Positions 37,201-46,054 of a stretch of DNA of 64,000 nt are shown here, piece after piece (the first letter of the stretch is position 1; each line of letters begins with the position of its first letter). The stretch comes from Polystyrenella longa. GTDB lineage: Bacteria > Planctomycetota > Planctomycetia > Planctomycetales > Planctomycetaceae. The notes under the pieces are model-generated. The model was not told where the DNA came from, did no database searches, and saw nothing but the letters and a program-made list of their open reading frames with translations. The position numbers and the translations under genes were made by a program. Location: NCBI RefSeq assembly GCF_007750395.1, contig NZ_CP036281.1, positions 2,813,001 to 2,877,000 on the forward strand, written 5' to 3'.

Positions 37201-38311
37201 TAAAGACACCTTGGAGATACCTTGGAAACCGGTTTCGGTTACGGGCAAAAGTTTAACAATTGAATTCAGACCCTCGAAGTCGAGTCAAAAAGTCTTGTTT
37301 CGTCCGGAAACGACAACGGGAGACAGGGCTCTGATTACCGTCGAACGCGGCGATCTTCGATTGTTAAATCTGGGCTTCGACGCACGCACGGCGCGAAATG
37401 GTGAGCTTCCCCGGTCTGTGGTAGACGTGCTTGATGGTAGCTTTCTACTTGAGCACTGCTTAGTTCAAACGACATTTCAGGATCCTGAAGAGAAAATGGA
37501 GCCTGTACTGGAGTCGGTGATTCGATGGCGGGAGACCGAAGCGGTAGAGAAAGAGTTTCGCACGGGCCGCATCATCGACTCGTTTTTGTACAGTTTCAAT
37601 CCACCAGTTCACTCTTCAGTAGAAAAGTCTCGTCTTCAGATCTTAAACAGTTGCCTCCTTTCAGGAAGTTCTGTCGTTCGGCAAGAGATCATTCCCGAAC
37701 ACCAGAATCCAGATAACGAGAACTTCTGGACGAATAGTACTTTGTCGAGTTGGAATCAGTTCTTTGAAATCGTTGACCGGCGGAACCAATCGCTTGATTC
37801 CAACTCGATTGAACTGGAAATGTTCCATCTCTTCCTGGGGCCTGCTTATTTGAACAACCAGAAAACTCCTGAACTTGTGAGGTTCAACGGACAATCGCTC
37901 GAAAAGCCATTTTTAAGAACGACCATTGCTTATGTTGGCCGTGATGACAGTGTGAGAACGGTGATGGCCTACCGTAATCCAGACGAAAATGAATCGACCG
38001 TGACGACAGAAGATCAAACGCGGCTCTTAACCGGTTATGCGAATCCGTTCGACACGTTGCCTGAGGCCGGTAAGCTCTTATCGCTGAAGGCTCCTCTGCC
38101 TGAAAAACAGGAGCGATATGTATCGCCCTTGTCGTATGCGATCGATCCAAACAGCGCGGGTGACAATGTGGATGGGACACCAGAATTCGGCGCCGACCTC
38201 GACAGTTTGCCTTCTTACATGACGGGGAAGAAGGGTGCCTATTCCAAGGGGTCAAACAATAAAGCCTGGAATCGCAATTCTAACGCGGGGTCACGTGGCC
38301 CTGAGTTCTAA
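34286..38311 (+). CDS. Membrane-bound Ser/Thr protein kinase with large extracytoplasmic beta-helix-like region
   Basis: The 1341-residue protein has an N-terminal Hanks-type kinase (residues 34-297). It has the Gly loop LGSGGMGSVYLA, catalytic K64 (VALKIL), HRD-KPSN (H156-R157-D158) and the metal-binding D176 in DLG (usually DFG), then an intact SPEQARN activation end. A Pro/Gln/Thr-rich linker leads to one transmembrane helix near 413-438 (LVLAGGSTLILLAALIYGVNFLF). The remaining 900 residues lie outside and hold short beta repeats (IVLRGISSRDGSRPLLMIE; LTIEFRPSKSSQKVLFRPE) resembling a parallel beta-helix. Such kinases sense envelope signals by phosphorylation. The neighbouring FHA protein is a plausible reader of its phosphothreonines. 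The long extracytoplasmic part is unique to planctomycetes. Confidence 0.9.
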   Translation: MAPKPSDENAQSKPVPRPANESKPTDTPRKMFSKFEIHKKLGSGGMGSVYLARDTELDRFVALKILPKDKADNPTLLKRFKSEAQAAATLRHDNIVMVYGAGEHEGYYYMVMEYVEGVDVHRLIAKKDQLSVKRSIEIVKQVGSALEHINSKGIVHRDIKPSNLFIQRDGIVKLGDLGLARSLEDSEEAGVTRAGTTVGTVDYISPEQARNSKAADIRSDIYSLGCTWYHMLTGLPPFPDGSLTNKLHAHAVKPPPNPQIVNEAVPDGVVAIMHRMMAKRPEDRYQTPTELIQDLEQSILTKQDIANTVLASLQEEDDFIEAESKTPIPPTTAPQDHSPKTPSPRNQPIQTPLPKAANKQKGSTEAGQTTTTSSEVQPTENPNNSSIRKMTIPSQRIDASTKGPTDDSFRMQVDPLKLVLAGGSTLILLAALIYGVNFLFQTMTTHGNSNQSGVVNEVGPLDNRQKDEQGNPEENPQGSQDGSESKDEKDKTASVTVKSIAQVEVEKRADQLSKEFFPILDASQRLHLQNYSWLNKFLISNAASDLKTLKVQRFSNRATANDAFDSVPLAYKNAPNKGAVIEIAGDQSLTLRPIRLVPSQHIVLRGISSRDGSRPLLMIEPSDVDPLFAVSKGTLEIENLDLVILPPRRMTSSARPLFQLDGGELFLNDSSISSIHPAPNSLIEMVPNAQLANRVVMQDVVVRGDGLTVAEEMSSTDELVSVNSLFINKSVPLFKLASSSEGTSESQISPPAINLQLFSSTCISGKNGLSIPAGLEGVFRVYSFKNLYAALESGNHFIPSGSPITMTKLGVDSSRPGVKMRWFEKGSNYSGWATLLHFADDSRTPVKNAKDWNKLWDLAVTDNQVKFDVWTTANQNRMGPLKELKATNLLGERGDGIGCNISSLEAPEGRLLLERYETRLLTKFAALFPLESEGSTAEEFKIPKESTEFFERLQSDEWADNTHFVLTSSVNNKDTLEIPWKPVSVTGKSLTIEFRPSKSSQKVLFRPETTTGDRALITVERGDLRLLNLGFDARTARNGELPRSVVDVLDGSFLLEHCLVQTTFQDPEEKMEPVLESVIRWRETEAVEKEFRTGRIIDSFLYSFNPPVHSSVEKSRLQILNSCLLSGSSVVRQEIIPEHQNPDNENFWTNSTLSSWNQFFEIVDRRNQSLDSNSIELEMFHLFLGPAYLNNQKTPELVRFNGQSLEKPFLRTTIAYVGRDDSVRTVMAYRNPDENESTVTTEDQTRLLTGYANPFDTLPEAGKLLSLKAPLPEKQERYVSPLSYAIDPNSAGDNVDGTPEFGADLDSLPSYMTGKKGAYSKGSNNKAWNRNSNAGSRGPEF

Positions 38312-38369
38312 ATATCGGGGCCTTTGCGACTATCGATGGAATACTTGACTGGTTCTGTCTTGCCGGTTC

Positions 38370-40076
38370 TTATGCCATGGTGGGGCTTTCAACGATTCTG
38401 TGTTCATCGTCCATGCGGGGCCAATTCAAAGTAAACTTACACCCCAATCCAGGGCGGCTTTCAACAGTGATTTCGCCGTTGTGTTCATGTAGAATTTTCT
38501 GGCTAACCGCCAGTCCAAGGCCGGTACCTCGCGAGCCTTTTGTCGATTCAAACATGTTAAAGACTTTTTCAAGTTGCGGAGCTGGAATACCGGGCCCATT
38601 GTCTTCTACGGTGATGGAAATCCGATCTCGATTCGCGTCGTACTCGGTAGCGATCTGGACCTCACCCTCGTCACCCTGCTTTTCAGCAACAGCGTCAATA
38701 GCATTGCTCACTATATTTAACAGGGCACGATGAATCCCCTCTTCATCGAACCAGGCCGGAGGTATCTGGGTATCAAGATCAAGAGAGATAATCACATGAG
38801 CTTCCTCTGCTTTGCCTTTTACCAGTTCTTCAACGTCAGTAGCGAGTTTGTTAACGTCTCCTTCGCAGTAAGCAGGTGCTCGTTCTTTGCTGAATGTGAG
38901 CATGTCCATTACTAAGTTGTAGATCCGGTTCTGGTTTTTCTCAACGATCTGCCACCCTTTTTGCAGCAGCTCTTCGTTCATGTCATTGAGGCCATTGTTG
39001 ACGAGATAACTGCCGCCACGAATTCCCTGCATAATATTTTTGATGTGATGGCTGAGCATGGCGATCGTCTGACCCATCGCGGCCAGTCGCTCTGCCTTTA
39101 GTAATGCATTCTGATAACGATGGTTTTCAATGGCGAGAGCCGCTTGCCCGCCAATAGCGATGAGTAGCCTCAACTTGGAATCGGAGAAATGGCTTCCCTC
39201 CTGAGAACGATAAAGCATTTCCTCGGAAGTCATCGTGGTGTCGACATAAACGACCCCCAGCAAGTCATCTCGGCCCTGCAAAGGAACGCACATGGCCTCG
39301 CGAACGCCTGCCTGAAAAATGGACTGCCCATGGTCGAACCGTTGATCGGTTTGAGCGTCAGAGGTACGTACACCCTGCCCTTTTTTGACGACATAATCAA
39401 CGATACTCATCGAGACTGGCATCCGTTCAGATTGCCCCGTTCTATCGATAAAGACACGCGGGATTATCTTTCCTCCTTCGGGCGAGAAGAGGAGGACACA
39501 ACCTCGATCTGCACCGACAACTTCCGTCGTCAGATACAAAATACGATCAAGGAGCTGATCAGGCGAAAGTGTCGGTCTGACGACTTCTTCGGTGATCTGG
39601 TAGAGGGTCGTCAGTTGGGCCACCATCTCGGCCTGTTCAGCGATTCCCTCTGCTGGATTTACACCTGTAAAAGCGGCGACAGTGCGGTCGCTGACTTCGC
39701 CCACAATTCGAGATCGTTCGAATTCGGGAGCTTGTCTTACAAACGAAATTCGCGACGCGGCTATCTCCTGCGAGGAATGAAACTCATCGCAGGTAAACAG
39801 GAAAACTGTTTCGCCGACTTGGATTCGGTCACCGTTGGTCAGAGAGTGTTCGGCAACGGGTTTGCCATTGACCAGGGTTCCATTGGAACTGTTATTGTCC
39901 AATAAAGTGAAGTTGCCCGTTTTGTGCTGTATCGTGGCATGAGCTCGCGAAACCAGATTATCCGTGACGCGGATCTGACATAATGAACCGCGTCCAATTT
40001 GATATCGGCGTCCGGTCAAATCGTAACGGTTTCCATGGTTTTTGCCTTCGATGACCAATAAATTTGCCTGGGTCAC
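38370..40076 (-). CDS. FHA-GAF sensor histidine kinase
   Basis: A 568-residue cytoplasmic protein. Residues 1-95 are an FHA domain (IGRGSLCQIRV, VSRAHATI, NNSSNGTLVNG) that binds phosphothreonine. Residues 151-290 are a GAF domain (DRGCVLLF...VREAMCVPLQ...GVVYVDT). Residues 320-560 are a histidine kinase with H343/H344 (LSHHIKNIMQG), N-box NIVSNAIDAV, DNGPGIP and GTGLGLAVSQ. The combination lets a phosphothreonine signal control a two-component output. It converges with the Ser/Thr kinase 58 bp away; I infer, without proof, that the kinase phosphorylates a partner or this protein. No cognate response regulator is adjacent. No transmembrane segment. Confidence 0.9.
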   Translation of the reverse strand: MTQANLLVIEGKNHGNRYDLTGRRYQIGRGSLCQIRVTDNLVSRAHATIQHKTGNFTLLDNNSSNGTLVNGKPVAEHSLTNGDRIQVGETVFLFTCDEFHSSQEIAASRISFVRQAPEFERSRIVGEVSDRTVAAFTGVNPAEGIAEQAEMVAQLTTLYQITEEVVRPTLSPDQLLDRILYLTTEVVGADRGCVLLFSPEGGKIIPRVFIDRTGQSERMPVSMSIVDYVVKKGQGVRTSDAQTDQRFDHGQSIFQAGVREAMCVPLQGRDDLLGVVYVDTTMTSEEMLYRSQEGSHFSDSKLRLLIAIGGQAALAIENHRYQNALLKAERLAAMGQTIAMLSHHIKNIMQGIRGGSYLVNNGLNDMNEELLQKGWQIVEKNQNRIYNLVMDMLTFSKERAPAYCEGDVNKLATDVEELVKGKAEEAHVIISLDLDTQIPPAWFDEEGIHRALLNIVSNAIDAVAEKQGDEGEVQIATEYDANRDRISITVEDNGPGIPAPQLEKVFNMFESTKGSRGTGLGLAVSQKILHEHNGEITVESRPGLGCKFTLNWPRMDDEHRIVESPTMA

Positions 40077-40466
40077 GATGACGACCTTTATTTGTTCAAG
40101 AATGAGGAGGAGTTACAGGACAGTTATTGAACGCAGAAATGACGAGATGGAAAGTGAACGAGTGCCAAAGTCTGGGAACTGGAAAGCAGAGGTAAATAAT
40201 GCGAACGGAAATACTGGGTATTAAAAATGTGTATTAAAACTGTGACTTAAATCAGTGTACGACATCCCGGGGGTGTTGTGAATTCGTCTCGACTGAAAAA
40301 GCGGGACATATCCGGTCTGCCCGCTTTGTTTTGGTGGAAGAGTTCCCCGCAAATCTCAGGTCGGGCTGGAACAGAGTCGAAAGACGTGCCAGAATGGAGA
40401 TAGGGTCGCTTTAGCTCCCAAATGGACTTCACCTGGATACTGAGAATCTTCAACAGGAAACTGGCT

Positions 40467-40961
40467 ATGCAAATCCGAATCTCTAAATGGATGTTCCCAA
40501 TGTTAATATTGGGGATGTTAACTACCAACTCATTTCTATCTGCTGCCGAACCAACAGCGAATGAGGTCTCCGCACGCGAACTGGCGTTTTCACAATTATT
40601 GAATAACTCCGTGTTGGTAGGGCAGTTCAGTATCGATGGTCAGAAATCAACAGACCCGCATGAGGAAAGGTACGAGATTGAAAGTGTGAAGAAATATCAG
40701 GGAGATTTATGGACTTTCACTGCCCGCATTAAGTATGGAAAACACGATCTCAAAATTCCGATGACGCTGAAAGTAATCTGGGCCGGGGACACGCCCATGA
40801 TTAGTATGACTGATGTGAGCGTCCCTCCGCTGGGAACGTTTACGGCGCGTGTTTTCTTCCACGATTCCCGATACGCAGGTACATGGCAACATGGCGATGT
40901 CGGTGGACACATGTGGGGCCGCATAGAAACAGCTAAAGCCCCCGCTGTTGATTCAAATTAA
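40467..40961 (+). CDS. Secreted hypothetical protein
   Basis: A 164-residue protein with a signal peptide (hydrophobic residues 6-24, cut near LSAA-EP). The mature part (LAFSQLLNNSVLVGQFSIDGQKSTDPHEERYEIESVKKYQGDLWTFTARIKYGKHDLKIPMTLKVIWAGDTPMISMTDVSVPPLGTFTARVFFHDSRYAGTW) is a beta-rich single domain, perhaps a lipocalin-like barrel. Planctomycetes have many such secreted proteins of unknown function. An AGGAAA site lies seven bases before the ATG at 40467. It precedes an esterase gene by 70 bp on the same strand, so the two may be cotranscribed. No family recognised. Confidence 0.62.
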   Translation: MQIRISKWMFPMLILGMLTTNSFLSAAEPTANEVSARELAFSQLLNNSVLVGQFSIDGQKSTDPHEERYEIESVKKYQGDLWTFTARIKYGKHDLKIPMTLKVIWAGDTPMISMTDVSVPPLGTFTARVFFHDSRYAGTWQHGDVGGHMWGRIETAKAPAVDSN

Positions 40962-41031
40962 TAGACGTCATTTTCGTCAGAAGAATTGCTCACAAACATC
41001 CTTTGAACTACATAGAAACATTTGTCTGATT

Positions 41032-42045
41032 ATGACTTCTCTTTCTGCTTCTCGATTGACCGTTGCACTGCTTGTCCTGTGTATTTCCTTGTCTCAGGCA
41101 GTGGCCTCTGCTCAAGGCAAGGCCAAAACCACACTGGAACAGATCACTCAGATTCCGACTGCTGATGGAAAACAACAACCGATTCGGGTGTTCGTCCCGG
41201 AATTGGAAAAGAAAGAAGCGGTACCGCTGCTCGTCTTCCTGCATTCCTGGTCAGGGAATTACAAACAGTCAAATATGAAATGGGTAATGCAGGCTCAAGA
41301 GCGAAACTGGGCCGTGGTGCTTCCCAATTTTCAAGGTCCTAACTTTCAGCCCACGGCCTGTGGATCGGAGCTGGCGCAGCAGGAAATTCTCGACGCCCTT
41401 GATTACATGATGAGCACTTATCATATTGACAGTAGCCGCATCTACCTCGCGGGGGCTTCGGGGGGCGGGCACATGTCGATGTTAATGGCGGCGAAACATT
41501 CCAGTCGATTCTCGGCAGTCTCGGCTTGGGTCGGGATTACTGACTTGAATGCCTGGCATGAATTTCACACGCGCGGAGAGAAACCAACTGGCTACGCACT
41601 TAATATCGAGGCCAGCTGCGGTGGGAAACCGGGAGACTCCGACGAAGTCGACGCTCAATACGTTGCACGATCTCCTTTGTTCCACCTCGGGAATACTGGC
41701 GATTTACCCTTGGATATCGCCGCAGGAATTCATGATGGCCATACAGGTTCAGTTCCCGTCAGTCACTCATTGAATGCTTTTAATGTAATCGCTTCCTCTC
41801 GCAATGAACCGACGATTCCTGAACAGCTGATTCAGGAAATTGTGGAGACAGAAGAGGTTTCCGCAGATGTTTCCGTATTCGATTCCGGGAGTGACTCAAA
41901 CGAGAACTACCCACGGAAGATTCATCTACGCAGAACAGCGGGGCCTGCACGCGTGACTATTTTTGAAGGTGGGCATGAGGGTTTGGCAGCGGCTGCCATA
42001 GAATGGCTTGCTCAGCAGCAGCGGGAAACGAAGTCGGACGAATAA
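41032..42045 (+). CDS. Secreted alpha/beta-hydrolase, esterase/peptidase-like
   Basis: The 337-residue product carries a signal peptide (ASRLTVALLVLCISLSQAVASA) and a prolyl-oligopeptidase/feruloyl-esterase-like alpha/beta hydrolase domain. The oxyanion region is LLVFLHSWSGNY, the nucleophile elbow is G-A-S143-G-G-G, and the likely catalytic His lies in FEGGHEGLAAAA at the C-terminus. The catalytic Asp may be the one in AGIHDGHTGSVPV. It would act outside the cytoplasm on a plant or algal ester or a peptide. The frame is open upstream to 40948, overlapping the previous gene, but the signal peptide starts at 41032. Substrate not identifiable. Confidence 0.82.
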   Translation: MTSLSASRLTVALLVLCISLSQAVASAQGKAKTTLEQITQIPTADGKQQPIRVFVPELEKKEAVPLLVFLHSWSGNYKQSNMKWVMQAQERNWAVVLPNFQGPNFQPTACGSELAQQEILDALDYMMSTYHIDSSRIYLAGASGGGHMSMLMAAKHSSRFSAVSAWVGITDLNAWHEFHTRGEKPTGYALNIEASCGGKPGDSDEVDAQYVARSPLFHLGNTGDLPLDIAAGIHDGHTGSVPVSHSLNAFNVIASSRNEPTIPEQLIQEIVETEEVSADVSVFDSGSDSNENYPRKIHLRRTAGPARVTIFEGGHEGLAAAAIEWLAQQQRETKSDE

Positions 42046-42079
42046 TTGAAATCATCCATCGGCCGAGCGATTGATGGTA

Positions 42080-42979
42080 TCATATCGCAGGATTTCGCAG
42101 ACCGAATATTCTTGTCAGGACAAGGACGCCGACGGCCAGGAAGACCATCATCAGAGAGACGGCGACGGCGTCGTTTAATCGACCCAGACTGAGTTCCAGG
42201 AAGACGCTGACGGACATCACTTCTGTTTTATTTCGAGTGGTCCCTGCGAAGACAAGTAGCGGTCCAAACTCTCCTAGTGCGCGAGCCCAAGCGAGAGTCC
42301 CCGCTGTCAGAATGCCGTGCCATGCTTGAGGCAGACAGACACGGCTGAATGCCTGCCGTTCATTGCAACCGAGGGTGAGAGCAACCTGTTCCAACCGGGG
42401 GTTAATCTGATCGAAAGTCGCCCGCATCATCTGGATGGAGAATGCTGCTGCGACCATAAACTGGGCGAGAACCACCCCGGGAATCTGAAAAACGAAATAA
42501 GGGGCGAACTGCTTAAAGGGTTGGAACTGAAACAGTACGAGCAGACTGATCCCCAATACCAGTGGTGGCAGGACGATGGGGACATACAGGATCGCTTCGA
42601 GAATAGTCTTGCCATAGAAGTTGTAGCGGGAAAACAGATACCCAATGGGAATCGCTACAAGGACGGATAGAATCGAACTCATCAGGCAGGATATCAACGT
42701 TAACTTGACCGAATACTGAATCTCTGGTTGTTCCAGCAACCTGGCCATGGAGACCAGGGGACGGCCAATTGGTTTGAGCCAGTCGGGCCAATTCTGCATA
42801 AGTTGATTTGCTTCATCGCTCCGAGCCAGATAGCCGATATCCCCAGCAAGCATGCTGATCAGGAAACCGATATACATCAGGCCAATACCAGCCATCACGA
42901 TATAAAACACCACGTCGGATCCGACCCGGTGTTTTCTTTTAACGATCGTTGGAGTGATGTTTTGACTGGTGTCCGGCAT
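42080..42979 (-). CDS. ABC transporter permease, molybdate/tungstate-type
   Basis: A 299-residue membrane protein with six hydrophobic segments and the inner-membrane signature for the ATPase coupling helix: EQVALTLGCNERQAFSRVCLPQAWHGILTAGTLAWARALGEFGPLLVFAGT. This is the EAA-G motif of ModB/TupB/CysT permeases. It would form the channel of a high-affinity oxyanion importer. The binding protein gene lies upstream on the same strand 127 bp away. There is no ATPase gene adjacent, so a ModC-like partner must be supplied from elsewhere. Substrate is inferred from the binding protein. Confidence 0.86.
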   Translation of the reverse strand: MPDTSQNITPTIVKRKHRVGSDVVFYIVMAGIGLMYIGFLISMLAGDIGYLARSDEANQLMQNWPDWLKPIGRPLVSMARLLEQPEIQYSVKLTLISCLMSSILSVLVAIPIGYLFSRYNFYGKTILEAILYVPIVLPPLVLGISLLVLFQFQPFKQFAPYFVFQIPGVVLAQFMVAAAFSIQMMRATFDQINPRLEQVALTLGCNERQAFSRVCLPQAWHGILTAGTLAWARALGEFGPLLVFAGTTRNKTEVMSVSVFLELSLGRLNDAVAVSLMMVFLAVGVLVLTRIFGLRNPAI

Positions 42980-43106
42980 ATTAAAGCGGTTGGAACTCGT
43001 GGAAGTTAGTGGAGTGGCTATCAGGTCCTCATAGTCGATCTACAAGACTGCGGAAAATCTCCGCTGATGTAAACACAGAATCAGTGATACGATCAGGGAG
43101 TCATTT

Positions 43107-44675
43107 TTATTGCTCTGCGGGTTCGGGTTCCAGCAGCCAGGTAAAGCCGGCGGTTTCGAAAGCCTGCTGAGAATGGGCGACCTTTTCATATAAACGCCGC
43201 GATAGATATTTCTTTTCACTCGACTTCGCGATGCTGAATGGCTGGATCGCCTTAGACTCGTCTGTCTTAATTGGGATGACGTCGAGGTTGTCCTGTTCCG
43301 CCTTAGTATCTGTAAGATAGGCAAGAACCGCGTCTACGGAATTTGTCAGCACCAACGGTACAAGCTGAGCGGAACTCGTTGTTTGAGTCGCGATGTTCGG
43401 TTGGATTTCTTCCGTTAAACTTTGTGCGTCGAAAATTTGTTTCGTGAGTACGCCAATCGTGCATTGTTCGGGTTGGCCGACAGCCACGCGCATCCCTTCT
43501 CGCGTCAGGTCGTGGAGCGACTCAATCTTTTTCGGATTGCCTTTGGGAACTGCGATCACGACGTCGGTGGAGGAAATGTTGACATCTTCCTGAAAGAGAT
43601 CGTTTACCTGTTCGAGGTAATATCGGTCGCAGGCCATATAGGTGTCAGGAAAACCTGCTCCCTGATCCTGGTCGAGAATCGTACGCATTTGACCGACAAG
43701 AATTCCACAACCATCGTAGCGAGTGTTGACGGTCACTCCTTCTCGAGCTTCGAATTGTTTAATCGCTTCTTCAACAGCACGTCGATTGACGGAGCCACAG
43801 TAGAAATTCAATTCTGGATGTTCGGCCCAGATGTCTCCATCAGGGATGGCGTTGAATCCATGCTCGGTGAAGGACTCCAGTCCTCTATCACGAGCGGCAA
43901 TATAGCGGGCGAACTTAAGAGCAGCGGTAGGATTGCTGGCACTGGTTAGGACGCCAATCTTTACTTGTGCTTTTCCCGCATCCAGTTCGGGCAATTCAAT
44001 AACTTCCAGGTCGGGATAGTTTAATGCGGTCGTATCCCAGACGATACCGACATCGGCGCTACCGATTTTGACATCATTCGCGACTTCGGGAACGGTGGCC
44101 TTCATCACTCCTTTGTTGCGAATCTTTGCTTCGAGTTTCTTCCAGTGGCCCGAGTCAGTGAGAAGCTTTTCTGTTTTACGCCCAACAGCGGCCTGCCCCG
44201 GATTGCCAATGGCGATAATCAAATCTTTACTGACCAGGTCATCGGCAGACAGTATCCCTTTCGGATTTCCGCCAGCAACGAGTAAGACAGGTTTCATCGT
44301 CGCCAATGGAAGCGTTTCCTGTATAAGTCCCTTGGCTTGACCTTGAGTCATGTAGACTTCGTCAGCGGAGAGAAAGAGGTCGCCAGTCTGGCTGGCCTCA
44401 ATCTGACTGAGTAACGTGTTTGATCCACCGTACTGAAGTTGAACCTCGACGCCATACTCTTCCATGTATTGCTTAGCAACATCTTCCGTGACAGGTCGAA
44501 TGCCTGCTGCACAGAACATGACCAGATTCTTACCTTCACTGGTCGAGTCAGTCTTGTCGAGCGAATACAGGCTCCAACTCAGGACTGCAATCACAAGCAG
44601 CGCACCGCCTACTAGCAGGAACAGGCTGTCAATCTTTCCGTTACGTTCGGTGAGTTTCTTTTCCAGAATGATCAT
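43107..44675 (-). CDS. Molybdate-type binding protein with two tandem ModA-like domains
   Basis: The 522-residue protein has an N-terminal membrane anchor (SLFLLVGGALLVIAVLSWSLYSL) and two successive type-2 periplasmic binding domains. Numbering from the upstream TTG at 44687, the first is at residues 53-284 (NLVMFCAAGIRP...YGGSNTLLSQI...GDLFLSAD...VGIVWDTTAL) and the second at 293-505 (LNFYCGSVNRRAVEEAIKQFE...YDGCGILVGQM...FPDTYMACDRYY...DAVLAYLTDT). Each starts with a beta-strand and a Ser/Cys-Gly-Ala that normally hold the oxyanion. ModA is usually a single domain of about 250 residues, so this looks like a duplication. Transport of molybdate or tungstate is inferred. Start: ATG at 44675 rather than the TTG at 44687. 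Confidence 0.84.
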   Translation of the reverse strand: MIILEKKLTERNGKIDSLFLLVGGALLVIAVLSWSLYSLDKTDSTSEGKNLVMFCAAGIRPVTEDVAKQYMEEYGVEVQLQYGGSNTLLSQIEASQTGDLFLSADEVYMTQGQAKGLIQETLPLATMKPVLLVAGGNPKGILSADDLVSKDLIIAIGNPGQAAVGRKTEKLLTDSGHWKKLEAKIRNKGVMKATVPEVANDVKIGSADVGIVWDTTALNYPDLEVIELPELDAGKAQVKIGVLTSASNPTAALKFARYIAARDRGLESFTEHGFNAIPDGDIWAEHPELNFYCGSVNRRAVEEAIKQFEAREGVTVNTRYDGCGILVGQMRTILDQDQGAGFPDTYMACDRYYLEQVNDLFQEDVNISSTDVVIAVPKGNPKKIESLHDLTREGMRVAVGQPEQCTIGVLTKQIFDAQSLTEEIQPNIATQTTSSAQLVPLVLTNSVDAVLAYLTDTKAEQDNLDVIPIKTDESKAIQPFSIAKSSEKKYLSRRLYEKVAHSQQAFETAGFTWLLEPEPAEQ

Positions 44676-44820
44676 AAGTTTCAGCAAAAATAGGGGGAGT
44701 GAATCGAGGGAGGAGATAGAACGATCTTTGCTGGAATGTTCTGTCGAGGTTTCTGCTGCGACATCCGTGTCGAACAGCAGCCTACATCAAATATCTGAGT
44801 TAACTGAGCTAAAGATGAAA

Positions 44821-45678
44821 TTATTCAGCAGCGGCTTTCGTATCTTTCTTGGCTTTCGCTTCCAATTCAGCGGACACTTCCGGGTTGGGGGTGGCATCGG
44901 CTTCAATTTGTCCTGAAGTCCATTTGATGCCTTCCTGAATTGATTTCAGGAAATCAGGGTTGGACCAGGTTTCCTCGCGGTGTCCCAGATTGTTGACGTA
45001 AACCCGTCCTTCTCCGTAATCTTTAATCCAGGCGACGGGCACCATGTAAGGCCGTTTTACTTTACTCTTGGCCATGTTGATGCTTAGCAAGACACGCACT
45101 TTTTCAGGTTGCCAATTCTTATACTGATAGATCTCATCCTGAATGACGTATTCTTCGCCGAACGACTTCATCATTGGGTTTTTCGTGTCGTTGACAGAAA
45201 GTGTCACTTTGCCGTTGGAAGTCCAGGGATGGCCGTTAAAAGTTCCGCCAATCATATCCCAGAATGGTTCGTATTCGTGAAAGGTATCGGTGGCTGAGTG
45301 AATCCCAATGACACCGTGTCCTTTAGTGGGTAACCACTCATTGAAGAAGTACTCCAGGTCCTCTTCCGCGATCGGCAAATTACCAGTCGTGTAAAACATG
45401 ACCAGATCGTAATTCTGGAGATTCTCTTTTGTAAAGTCGGCGGCAGAGTCTTGAGTGCAATGAACTTCAAACTCACCCGTTTGCTGCGCAAGTTGAGTCA
45501 TCGCGATTTCAGAAGGAGAAAGAGTCTTTTCCTTCCGGTTAACGGAACCATGAACAAAGCCGGCGCTTTGGGTCACCATCAGTATTTTGACCTTCTCAGC
45601 CGCATGGAGTGTCTCTGATAGAGACATTCCACCACAGATCAATCCGATCATAAGAAAATGAGTAAGCCAACGTTGCAT
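44821..45678 (-). CDS. Secreted ThuA-domain protein
   Basis: From the ATG at 45678, which has GGAG upstream, the product is 285 residues with a signal peptide (LTHFLMIGLICGGMSLSETLHA). The mature part is a ThuA/type-1 glutamine-amidotransferase-like fold: VKILMVTQSAGFVHGSV, NYDLVMFYTTGNLPI, GHGVIGIHSATDTFHEYEPFWDMIGGTFNGHPW and KVRVLLSINMAKS. ThuA was first linked to trehalose use in rhizobia; in planctomycetes it is widespread and extracytoplasmic, and reaction is not established. Tail residues are Lys/Glu/Ala-rich. It is divergent from NUDIX with 376 bp between. An alternative start at 45741 would include an upstream run unlike a signal. Confidence 0.87.
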   Translation of the reverse strand: MQRWLTHFLMIGLICGGMSLSETLHAAEKVKILMVTQSAGFVHGSVNRKEKTLSPSEIAMTQLAQQTGEFEVHCTQDSAADFTKENLQNYDLVMFYTTGNLPIAEEDLEYFFNEWLPTKGHGVIGIHSATDTFHEYEPFWDMIGGTFNGHPWTSNGKVTLSVNDTKNPMMKSFGEEYVIQDEIYQYKNWQPEKVRVLLSINMAKSKVKRPYMVPVAWIKDYGEGRVYVNNLGHREETWSNPDFLKSIQEGIKWTSGQIEADATPNPEVSAELEAKAKKDTKAAAE

Positions 45679-46054
45679 AGTGATCTCCAGAAGCGGTTTC
45701 AGTAAAATGATAGCCGGCGACAATAAGTTTTCGATGAACATGACATTGGAAAACTTCCTGTAAACGAAAATGTTCTGGCGAACAAACGCTCACAGGTTGC
45801 TCTCTACCAGTTTAATGGCTGCCAGAACTGAAAACTATCGAAACTTAACACGGAATCTCAATCATTTCCCCATCCTGTCGGAACCGATCGATTCGAAAAA
45901 CAGTATTCTTTTGAGCGTATCGGCAGGTATTGGAGAGCAGCAGGTGGAGCGGGAATCGCAGTCACACGGATCACGAATTATCTAACTATTTCATTGCGAC
46001 TGATTCAGTACACCTGAGAAATCTGTATTTCAATCCCTTAGATAAGAGCAACGC
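45679..46054. other. Intergenic region between divergent thuA-like and NUDIX genes
   Basis: About 375 bp with no coding feature that I accept. The AT-rich stretch 45700-45990 likely carries both promoters. No strong hairpin. Confidence 0.4.
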
